Assembly: GCA_041946685.1 (NCBI GenBank)
Contig: JBHGAV010000069.1
Span: 1 to 18,370, forward strand
Direction of reading: 5' to 3'
Origin: JBHGAV01 sp041946685
GTDB taxonomy: Bacteria > Acidobacteriota > Terriglobia > Bryobacterales > Bryobacteraceae
Length of the DNA: 18,370 bases
Shown here: positions 5,849-12,489 of the stretch, piece after piece
Layout: each line of letters starts with the position of its first letter
Position numbering within the stretch: the stretch's first letter is position 1
Notes under the pieces: model-generated
What the model saw: only the letters and a program-made list of their open reading frames with translations
What the model was told of the DNA's origin: nothing
Databases searched by the model: none
Position numbers and translations under genes: made by a program

Positions 5849-7420
5849 ATGAGGATTCTGCTCTACAGCCCGGACAACGGCGTGACCCGTAACTTCATGC
5901 CGCATCTTTGGATGTTCCTGCTAAAGGCGCTCACGCCTCCGGAACACGAGGTCCTGCTGATCGACGGCAATGCACAGCCGATGACGGATGATGAACTGGT
6001 CCGGTTTGTGCTCCGCGAGAAAGTGGAACTGGTCGGCATCGGCTCCATGACCCGAATGATCGCAAGAGCCTACCGGGTCGCTGACGCCATTCGAGCGGTC
6101 GGCGTGACGGTCGTAATGGGAGGACCGCATGTCACTGAGGTGCCCGAGGAGGCGCTGGGGCGAGATGGCGGGCCCAGACACGCGGATGCGGTGGCTCTCG
6201 GCGAAGCCGATGAAACCTGGCCGCAGATTGTGGAAGACGCAGTGTGCGGCAGGCTGAAGGACGTCTACACCGCCGCCGATGCCGAGGGCCGGGAGCGCAA
6301 GCCGGACCTCCAGGATTACCCCGTGATCCCTTGGGAGTCACTGGACCTCGACCAGTTCAACCGGATTCCCGGCTTCGTGCGCCCCGTGATGGAGCACTTC
6401 CGGACCGGATGGGAGACCTTTCACATCATCCCCATCGAGTCTGGTCGTGGTTGTCCCTACGGATGCGAATTCTGCACCGTCACGGGCTTCTTTGGCGAGT
6501 CGATCCGGTTTCGTTCGAACCAGAGCATCGTGGACGAGATGCTGCGCCTGAAGCAGCGTGCCCGCCGGACCCGCGGCCAGATTGCGGTGTTCTTTGTGGA
6601 CGACAACTTCGCCATCAACGGAAAGCGCACGAAGTCGCTTTTGCGCGACATCATCTCCGCTGGCGCGCAAATGTCCTGGGTGGGGCAGATCAGCGCCAAT
6701 CTGCTGCGCGACGAGGAATTGGTGGACCTGATCGCGGACTCGGGGGGCAGGTGGATCTTCGTTGGCATGGAGTCCCTCGACCCGGCCAACCTCGCCGCGG
6801 TGAACAAGCAATTCAGCAAGCCCTCCGACTATGCCGAGGTTCTCCAGCGGCTGGCCCGGCGTAACGTTTACGCGATCACCTCGTTCATCTTCGGCCTGGA
6901 CAACGACTCGCCGGGCGTGGCCCGGCGGACTCTGGAGCAGATGCAGGATTGGCAGCCGGGGCTGCCCGTGTTCGGGCAGATCACGCCCTACCCGGCCACC
7001 CCCCTCTACGCTCGCCTGGAAAGCGAGGGCCGGCTTACGCGGCCACGACACTGGCTCGATTTCACGGCCTTCCACATGGCGCACACGCCCCTGAAGATGA
7101 GCTGTGAGCAAGTGCAAGCGGAGGTCGAGTACGCCTGGAGGCACTCCTACAGCCCGGCGGCCACACGAAGGGCCATCGCAGCGATGGCGGCTGAGCCGGC
7201 CCCGTACAAGATCAGCCATCTCATAGCGCGCCTGTTCTTCCGGGGCATCTACTTTCCGCAGAAGAGCGTGTGGGCATGGTTGCGGCTGCTCGCCCAGAAC
7301 CGAAGCGCGATCTGCCATGTGATCAGGGAAGCGTTCACCAACTGGGGCGGGCGCGCCGCCACAGGGACGCCGCCAAGGCTACAGGTGGAATTGAGAGGCA
7401 GAGAACAGGACGCCGTTTGA
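5849..7420 (+). CDS. B12-binding-domain radical SAM protein
   Basis: Predicted 523-residue enzyme. Residues 1-140 form a Rossmann-type cobalamin-binding domain (MRILLYSPDNG, VELVGIGSMTRMIARAYRVA, VVMGGPHVTEVPEEAL). The radical SAM core follows, with the [4Fe-4S] cysteines C202, C206 and C209 in SGRGCPYGCEFCTVTGFFGE. FFVDDNFAINGKRTKSLL and WIFVGMESLDPANLAAVNKQ are typical core strands. The C-terminal part (QITPYPATPLYARLESEGRL, then a helical tail) is that of the subfamily with a DUF4070-like extension. Such enzymes reduce SAM to a 5'-deoxyadenosyl radical and often methylate or rearrange inert carbons, for example in hopanoid, lipid or natural-product pathways. No biosynthetic neighbours are present, so the substrate is unknown. 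ATG 5849 is chosen over 5774 because family members begin at the RILL strand. Confidence 0.9.
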   Translation: MRILLYSPDNGVTRNFMPHLWMFLLKALTPPEHEVLLIDGNAQPMTDDELVRFVLREKVELVGIGSMTRMIARAYRVADAIRAVGVTVVMGGPHVTEVPEEALGRDGGPRHADAVALGEADETWPQIVEDAVCGRLKDVYTAADAEGRERKPDLQDYPVIPWESLDLDQFNRIPGFVRPVMEHFRTGWETFHIIPIESGRGCPYGCEFCTVTGFFGESIRFRSNQSIVDEMLRLKQRARRTRGQIAVFFVDDNFAINGKRTKSLLRDIISAGAQMSWVGQISANLLRDEELVDLIADSGGRWIFVGMESLDPANLAAVNKQFSKPSDYAEVLQRLARRNVYAITSFIFGLDNDSPGVARRTLEQMQDWQPGLPVFGQITPYPATPLYARLESEGRLTRPRHWLDFTAFHMAHTPLKMSCEQVQAEVEYAWRHSYSPAATRRAIAAMAAEPAPYKISHLIARLFFRGIYFPQKSVWAWLRLLAQNRSAICHVIREAFTNWGGRAATGTPPRLQVELRGREQDAV

Positions 7421-7641
7421 CTCGGAGTCTGTGCCCCCCCACCGCCGCGCCGGGCGCAGAACTCGATTGGGCTGCCGGTCATAGAGTTTGTCTGTAGGCC
7501 TCATAGATCTCTTCTTCTGGAATGGGGCTTGGGACTGCCTGTGGTATGCCTGATAGCTTGCCCCGTCCGCCAGCGACGACTCCGCGTTGAGGAGACCACG
7601 TTGTCGGTTCGTATCCTTTCCGCCCTACGGCGTATCCGTGA

Positions 7642-7647
7642 TAGACT
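7642..7647 (+). promoter_or_regulatory. -10-like element upstream of the exported hypothetical gene
   Basis: TAGACT, preceded by TGA, lies 21 bases before the ATG at 7669. No clear -35 box is visible. The 248-base gap before this gene (7421-7668) otherwise holds no gene I can support. Confidence 0.25.
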
Positions 7648-7668
7648 CCGGAACGGAACAAACCAAGT

Positions 7669-8469
7669 ATGGGGGGAGTTAGCCGGAAGGTCTGCCTGGC
7701 GGTAGCCGCGTGCGGGCTGAGCATCTGGGCCGGCGAGCGCGCGCCGACAGCCGAGGAGCAGGAGAGGTTCGTAGCGGCGACCAGGGAGGTTGTGCGCGGA
7801 TACGCACGGTCGTTGCCCGATTTCATCTGCACGCAGCGGATTCACCGGTCCTCGACGACTGCCAGGTCTGAGGACGTTCTGACCGTGAGGCTCAGCTACT
7901 CTTCGCGGGGAGAAGAGTACAAGCTGGTCGAACTCAACGGCGTTGCCACCGACCTCCCCTACGAGGCCCTGCGAGGGTTCGTCACCCGGGGCGAATTCGG
8001 GAGCCTTCTTTGGGGGGTCTTCGCGCCGGAGGCGGGCGGGCGGTTCAGGTTTGTGCGCTGGGACAGGTTCGAGGGCCGACGGGCCGCCGTCTACTCCTAT
8101 CGAGTGTCCCTGGGCGATAGCGGGCCTTATCGTATACAGTGGCGGGACGAACGGACCGGAGAATTCCGCAGCGCCGATGCCGGCCTGAATGGCCTCCTGT
8201 TCATTGATGCCGGAACCGGCGCTATCCTGCGCATCACCGCCACGGCGACGGATATTCCGCGCTCATTTCCAGTCCGCAAATCCACGACAGCCATCTCCTA
8301 CCGCTACGCGGAGATCGGGCGTCGCCGGTATCTTCTGCCCTCTGAGGCGGTGACCGAGACAAGCACGGCGGGGACTTCCCACCGGAACCGGGTCGAATTC
8401 CTGAACTATTCGAAGTTCTCCGCGGATAGCAGCATCCACTTTGAAGGTGAAGAGGGGCAGGAGAAGTAG
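7669..8469 (+). CDS. Exported protein of unknown function
   Basis: A 266-residue protein with a short basic N-terminus and hydrophobic stretch (KVCLAVAACGLSIWAGE), a probable signal peptide cleaved around residue 22-25. The mature part begins with a helix (TAEEQERFVAATREVVRGYA) followed by SLPDFICTQRIHR. The 'LPDF.CTQ' box is one I associate with secreted acidobacterial proteins of unknown function, but I cannot name the family. After that the sequence is beta-rich with many Arg, Gly and Tyr residues (LTVRLSYSSRGEEYKLVELN, FVRWDRFEGRRAAVYSYRVS, LLFIDAGTGAILRITATATD), suggesting a lipocalin-like or outer-membrane-lipoprotein-carrier-like beta sheet. No catalytic motif is apparent. ATG 7669 is the only reasonable start. 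Likely monocistronic. Confidence 0.75.
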   Translation: MGGVSRKVCLAVAACGLSIWAGERAPTAEEQERFVAATREVVRGYARSLPDFICTQRIHRSSTTARSEDVLTVRLSYSSRGEEYKLVELNGVATDLPYEALRGFVTRGEFGSLLWGVFAPEAGGRFRFVRWDRFEGRRAAVYSYRVSLGDSGPYRIQWRDERTGEFRSADAGLNGLLFIDAGTGAILRITATATDIPRSFPVRKSTTAISYRYAEIGRRRYLLPSEAVTETSTAGTSHRNRVEFLNYSKFSADSSIHFEGEEGQEK

Positions 8470-8538
8470 ATCGGGGCGAGGTTCTCTTTCGTTGTTTCCC
8501 GTGGAATACGGCCGGGGCGCCATCCGTCTTCTGCGCTT

Positions 8539-8546
8539 AGAGGAGG
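8539..8546 (+). promoter_or_regulatory. Ribosome binding site of the O-methyltransferase-like gene
   Basis: AGAGGAGG lies three bases before the ATG at 8550 and fixes the start. The N-terminal membrane anchor is therefore genuinely part of the protein. Confidence 0.55.
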
Positions 8547-8549
8547 CCC

Positions 8550-9239
8550 ATGAGAAGGACACTGGTCGTGGCGGCGCTCTTTTTGGGAGCCTGCACCCTC
8601 TTAGCAGGGGGAGGAATCGCGGGCTGGAACCTGTACCGCCTGTTCGGCAAGGAGTCGATCCCCACCCCTGCGCTGGCCATTAGCGAAGGCGAGAGCAGAA
8701 TCCTGGCGACGATTGCCTGGATGGAGAAAGGCGGCACAAAGCGCTTCGGAGTGCCCGAGAGCGACGGACGACTGCTGCGGTGGCTGGTCGAAGCGGTGGA
8801 AGCGAGGAACGTGGTCGAGATCGGGACGTCCACGGGCTACTCGGGGCTGTGGTTGAGCCTCGGGCTCCACTCGACGGGCGGGCGTCTGACGACATTCGAG
8901 GTCGATCCGGGGCGGGCGGCCGCGGCGAGGGAACACTTCCGCAAGGCGGGCGTGGAGGACCAGGTGAACGTGGTTGTGGGCGATGCCCACCGGAGCCTGG
9001 CCGGGCTGAAGGAGCCGATTGATCTGGTCTTCATCGACGCGGACAAAGAAGGCTACGTCGACTATGCAAAGCAGATCCTGCCCGTGCTGCGGCCTGGCGG
9101 GCTTATCCTTGCCCATAACGTAGGCCAGGCGCCGGAGTACATTAGCTACGTCGCCGCGAGTCCGGATCTGGATACCGTGCTGCTAACGCGCACCTCGGGG
9201 ATGAGCGCGACACTCAAGAGGAGCGCTCAGAAACCGTAG
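8550..9239 (+). CDS. Membrane-anchored O-methyltransferase family 3-like protein
   Basis: A 229-residue protein with the COMT/CCoAOMT-type class I methyltransferase fold. Motif I is VVEIGTSTGYSGLWLSLGLH (E90, G92), the adenine-binding acidic residue is in TTFEVDPGRAAAAREHF, and DLVFIDADKEGYVDYAKQIL contains the first metal-ligand Asp (D163). The family normally has a second ligand in ADNV; here it is AHNV (H189, N190). The first 33 residues form an N-terminal transmembrane anchor or signal (MRRTLVVAALFLGACTLLAG) that even contains an LGAC lipobox-like tetrad. An excellent Shine-Dalgarno sequence supports this start. A SAM-dependent enzyme facing the periplasm would lack its cosubstrate, so it may be cytosol-facing, non-catalytic, or bind another ligand. 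Neighbours give no substrate. Confidence 0.85.
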   Translation: MRRTLVVAALFLGACTLLAGGGIAGWNLYRLFGKESIPTPALAISEGESRILATIAWMEKGGTKRFGVPESDGRLLRWLVEAVEARNVVEIGTSTGYSGLWLSLGLHSTGGRLTTFEVDPGRAAAAREHFRKAGVEDQVNVVVGDAHRSLAGLKEPIDLVFIDADKEGYVDYAKQILPVLRPGGLILAHNVGQAPEYISYVAASPDLDTVLLTRTSGMSATLKRSAQKP

Positions 9240-9329
9240 ATCGGGGCGGCGTGATCGGCTGGGATCATCTCGCAGTGCGCGGCAACCGCGGCTCCCCGTG
9301 GTATATCCTTATGGGCGGAGACGGCACAG

Positions 9330-10160
9330 ATGAACTCAACTCGAAGGGAAGTGCTGGCAGCGGCGCTGGCCGCGGGTGGGATGCGGGCTGCGAGCGAAGC
9401 CGGCGTGACCCGGTACGTTCGGTTCCGCAGAGGCACCGCGGCCGCCTACGGGATTCTGGACGGCGAAACGATCCGTGAGATACGCGGCGGCCTGTTTGGG
9501 GACCGCAAGGAAACCGGGGCGAAACACAAGCTGTCCGAGGTGAAGCTGCTGTACCCCTGCGAGCCATCCAAGGTGCTAGCCGTGGGGCTCAACTACAAGA
9601 GCCACCTGGGCCAGCAGAAGCCTCCGGAGGTGCCGGAGATCTTCTACAAGCCCATCACGTGCCTCATCGGTCCCGACGACCCGATCGTGATCCCTCCGGG
9701 AGCCAGGAACGTGCATTTCGAGGGCGAACTGGTCCTGGTGATCGGAAAGGCAGGGCGGAACCTGTCGCCCGCCGAGGCGCGGGAAGCGATATTCGGGGCC
9801 ACCTGCGGCAACGACGTCAGCGAGAGGGACTGGCAGAAGAACGACTTGCAGTGGTGGCGTGCCAAGGGGGCGGATACGTTCGGCCCGCTGGGCCCGGTCA
9901 TCGTGCGCGGAATCGACTACGGTAGGCTGGACCTGGCCACGCGGCTGAACGGCGAAGTGGTTCAGAAGCAGAACACGTCCGATCTCCTGTTCGACGGTCC
10001 GGCGATCGTGAGCTTCGTCAGCCGCCACGTCAGGCTGACACCCGGAGACGTGGTTTACACCGGAACGCCCGGCTCCACGCGGCCCATGAAGCCCGGCGAT
10101 ACTATTGAAGTCGAATTGTCGGGCATAGGCGTCCTGCGCAATAAGTTGGTGGCGGGCTGA
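9330..10160 (+). CDS. Fumarylacetoacetate hydrolase family protein with Tat-like leader
   Basis: A 276-residue protein of the FAH superfamily (hydrolases and decarboxylases of 2-oxo-acid or acylpyruvate substrates). The metal site reads E131 and E133 in HFEGELVLVIGKAG and D162 in CGNDVSERDWQ. The substrate loop is AKGADTFGPLGPVIVRG and the C-terminal core is LTPGDVVYTGTPGSTRPMKPG. Before the FAH cap the protein starts STRREVLAAALAAGGMRAAS, a twin-arginine signal pattern much like those of other acidobacterial exported enzymes; export is inferred. GGAG at 9317-9320 sits nine bases before ATG 9330, supporting this start. A -10-like TATATC occurs at 9302-9307. If the Tat leader is ignored, an internal Met at residue 18 could start a cytosolic form. 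The exact substrate is unknown; no catabolic operon surrounds it. Confidence 0.88.
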   Translation: MNSTRREVLAAALAAGGMRAASEAGVTRYVRFRRGTAAAYGILDGETIREIRGGLFGDRKETGAKHKLSEVKLLYPCEPSKVLAVGLNYKSHLGQQKPPEVPEIFYKPITCLIGPDDPIVIPPGARNVHFEGELVLVIGKAGRNLSPAEAREAIFGATCGNDVSERDWQKNDLQWWRAKGADTFGPLGPVIVRGIDYGRLDLATRLNGEVVQKQNTSDLLFDGPAIVSFVSRHVRLTPGDVVYTGTPGSTRPMKPGDTIEVELSGIGVLRNKLVAG

Positions 10161-10191
10161 GACGCGAAACGCGCCGCAGTGCGGCCGCGTC
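10161..10191 (+). terminator. Two-part hairpin immediately after the FAH gene
   Basis: GACGCG (10161-10166) pairs with CGCGTC (10186-10191). Inside it GCCGC (10173-10177) pairs with GCGGC (10181-10185) around loop AGT, with a six-base bulge on the 5' side. It begins directly after the stop codon. There is no T-tract, so intrinsic termination is uncertain; it may stabilise the 3' end. Confidence 0.35.
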
Positions 10192-10215
10192 CATGAATGT
10201 TCGGGCGGTTCGGCG

Positions 10216-10221
10216 TACAAT
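10216..10221 (+). promoter_or_regulatory. -10-like element at the start of the SBBP gene
   Basis: TACAAT lies ten bases before ATG 10232. It falls inside the frame if translation began at 10193, which argues for the downstream start. Confidence 0.35.
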
Positions 10222-10231
10222 GGGCAGAGGG

Positions 10232-12400
10232 ATGGGTTTCATAGTGTGTAAGCGGCTCTTATTGTGTGGTTTCCTCGCGGTTGGGGCGCTATCGGCCAGT
10301 GGAGTACCCGCGGGTGCATCGAGAGCGTTCGAGAACCTGCCCGCCTGGTTCGAGCCGAACCTGGGGCAGGCCGGCTCAGAGGTGCGGTACTTGGCCCGGG
10401 GGGCCGGCTATACGCTGACGCTGGAACAGGCCGGGGCGGCATTGTCGCTCATCGACGGCGCTCAGGCGGCGAGGCTGCGCATCGACCTGGCAGGCGGTAA
10501 CGCGGCGCCAGTGGTGGAGGCCTTGGACCGCCAGCCCGCCCGCACCAACTATCTCGTTGGAGGCAGGCCGGACCGGTGGCGGACCGGGGTGCCGCACTTC
10601 GCGCGGGTGCGCTACCACAACGCCTATCCGGGCATCGACGTGGTCTATTACGGCACGGGAAAGCAGCTCGAGTACGATTTCGTCGTTGCACCCGGCGCTG
10701 ACCCATCGAAGATTCGGGTCGGATTCCGGGGCGCGGACTCGACGCGCGTGGACAAGGACGGGTCGCTGGTACTCACGCTTGGCAATCGCCAGGTGGTGCA
10801 GCCTCCACCTGTGGCCTACCAGGAGATGAGCGGCGGCCGAAGGCCCGTGAGGGCGAAGTACGTGCTCGCCCGAGGCGGCGAGGTGCGTTTCAACCTCGGC
10901 AGGTATGACCGGAAGGCGCCGCTGATCATCGATCCGGTCCTGGTATACGCAGGCTATTTCGGTGGGTCCGTGTACGACACCGTCACCGGCGTCGCCCCGG
11001 ATCCCGACGGAAGCATCTGGCTGACGGGCACCACTTTTTCGCCGGTGGCGCTGCCGGAGCAGAATGAGCCCTACCTCGCAGAACTGGCGGGGAAGTACGA
11101 CGTCTTTATCGCCAAGGCGAGGCTGGAGCCCTGGGGTGGGCTGACGCTCCTCTACTGGACCTACCTGGGCGGGACCGACATGGAGTACGGCGGCCAGATT
11201 GCCCTCGGTCCCGACGGAATGGTGTATGTAACGGGCGCCACGACCTCGTTCGATTTTCCCGTTACGGCAAGTGCTTTTTCGAGCCAACTGGGAGGCGCCC
11301 AAAACATCGGGAAGGTCTATAATCAGGATGCCTTCCTGGCCAAGATCAACCCGGCCTCGGAAGCCGGATCCGATTCGCTGGTGTTCAGCAGCTACATCGG
11401 CGGACAAAAAGTGGAGGCGCCGACCGCCATGGTTCTGGCCCCCGACAGTACTGTGCTGGTCGGCGGCTATACGGCGTCCACGGACATTGACCCCATGCCG
11501 CTGCCTACGGTTCAGATGAGTAACCGAGGCGGCACCGATGGCTTCCTGGTCTGGATCGACCCCAACGGATCTGCGGGCGAGACGATGAAATACGCCACGT
11601 ACTTCGGCGGCGAAAACATGGACGCCATCACCGGCGTGGCTATCGACAACAGGGGCTCCATTTTCATCTCCGGCTACACGCTTTCGGAGGATCTTCCGGT
11701 CACCGAGCAAGCGTACCAGACCAGCCTGGATTCTTTGGGCAGGGCCTTTGTTGCCAAGTTGGATATGGAGTTCCAGGGACTTGACGCGCTGGTTTATAGC
11801 ACGTACCTGGGCGGCAGCGTCCTCGACGTGGCCCAGAGCATGGCGATGGATGCGGCAGGAGGCGTCTGGCTGGCGGGCTACACGCTTTCGCCGGACTTTC
11901 CGGTGACGCCAAACGCGTTCCAGACGGTCTTCGCCGGTGGAGCAACCGACGTCTTCCTGATGCGGCTGGATCCGAAGCTGCCTCGGAGCGAGGCTATCAC
12001 CTATTCCACGTATTTCGGGGGCAGTGGCGCCGACTTGTGTTATGTCATGACGCTGATGGGAGACGGCAGAATCGCCCTGGGCGGGTACACGCTCTCCAGC
12101 GACTTGCCGCTGTTCGGAGCGCCCGCTTTGGGGCAGAGCCGCAGCCTGATGGCGGACGCGTTTGTGGCCATCCTTGACCCCGCCGTCCCGGGCTCCGGCG
12201 CCCTGAGCTTCGGCACTCTGTACGGATCAGTCAACAACGACGTAACGCTGGCTCTGGCGCCCGACGCGGCGGGGAACCTTTACGCGGCAGGCTACACCAT
12301 GTCCAAGGGTCTGGCAACCACAGACGGGTCGGGAAAGCCGAGTCCGGGCGGGAGCACCTCAGGTTTTCTCCTTAAGTTGGATAAGCAGCCCGGCGAATAG
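10232..12400 (+). CDS. Secreted SBBP-repeat beta-propeller protein with DUF7948-like head
   Basis: A 722-residue exported protein. The leader is MGFIVCKRLLLCGFLAVGAL and ends near ASGVPAGAS. Residues about 30-235 form the head domain that accompanies SBBP repeats (LPAWFEPNLGQAGSEVRYLA, FARVRYHNAYPGIDVVYYG, ending KAPLIIDPVLVYAGYFGGS). About seven 'beta-propeller' repeats follow, each with a Y[FIL]GG strand, a D..G..... GYT strand and D[FL]PVT spacing, for example YLGGSVLDVAQSMAMDAAGG. They fill the remainder to LDKQPGE. There is no C-terminal sorting or Ig-like domain, which many relatives have, so this is a short version. The role is probably surface or extracellular binding; no enzyme motif is seen. 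ATG 10193 is possible but would place the promoter-like TACAAT inside the gene. Confidence 0.88.
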   Translation: MGFIVCKRLLLCGFLAVGALSASGVPAGASRAFENLPAWFEPNLGQAGSEVRYLARGAGYTLTLEQAGAALSLIDGAQAARLRIDLAGGNAAPVVEALDRQPARTNYLVGGRPDRWRTGVPHFARVRYHNAYPGIDVVYYGTGKQLEYDFVVAPGADPSKIRVGFRGADSTRVDKDGSLVLTLGNRQVVQPPPVAYQEMSGGRRPVRAKYVLARGGEVRFNLGRYDRKAPLIIDPVLVYAGYFGGSVYDTVTGVAPDPDGSIWLTGTTFSPVALPEQNEPYLAELAGKYDVFIAKARLEPWGGLTLLYWTYLGGTDMEYGGQIALGPDGMVYVTGATTSFDFPVTASAFSSQLGGAQNIGKVYNQDAFLAKINPASEAGSDSLVFSSYIGGQKVEAPTAMVLAPDSTVLVGGYTASTDIDPMPLPTVQMSNRGGTDGFLVWIDPNGSAGETMKYATYFGGENMDAITGVAIDNRGSIFISGYTLSEDLPVTEQAYQTSLDSLGRAFVAKLDMEFQGLDALVYSTYLGGSVLDVAQSMAMDAAGGVWLAGYTLSPDFPVTPNAFQTVFAGGATDVFLMRLDPKLPRSEAITYSTYFGGSGADLCYVMTLMGDGRIALGGYTLSSDLPLFGAPALGQSRSLMADAFVAILDPAVPGSGALSFGTLYGSVNNDVTLALAPDAAGNLYAAGYTMSKGLATTDGSGKPSPGGSTSGFLLKLDKQPGE

Positions 12401-12445
12401 ACCCAGGGCATTCTCCGGCCGTCTGTTCAGGGGAAGCGGCGATTG

Positions 12446-12482
12446 CCTCCAGCCATGTCTGCCCTCAGACTAGGGCTGGAGG
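12446..12482 (+). promoter_or_regulatory. Strong hairpin that buries the ribosome binding site of the CpaE-like gene
   Basis: CCTCCAGCC (12446-12454) is the exact complement of GGCTGGAGG (12474-12482). Within the loop GTCTG (12457-12461) pairs with CAGAC (12466-12470) around CCCT. The 3' arm contains GGAGG (12478-12482), the only Shine-Dalgarno sequence for the gene beginning at 12490. No T-run follows, so it is a poor terminator for the upstream gene and a plausible translational switch. An 8-base palindrome GGTGCACC (12482-12489) sits between the hairpin and the start. Confidence 0.5.
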
Positions 12483-12489
12483 GTGCACC

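Noticed and set aside
6338..7318. A 326-codon open frame on the minus strand
   Set aside because: It is antisense to the radical SAM gene with its intact CxxxCxxC core; the antisense product shows no motif.
10376..11710. A 444-codon open frame on the minus strand
   Set aside because: It is antisense to the SBBP-repeat protein, whose periodic repeats are unmistakable on the plus strand.
12401..12489. Intrinsic terminator for the SBBP gene
   Set aside because: The only strong hairpin (12446-12482) is followed by GGTGCACCATT rather than a T-run, and it carries the next gene's ribosome binding site.
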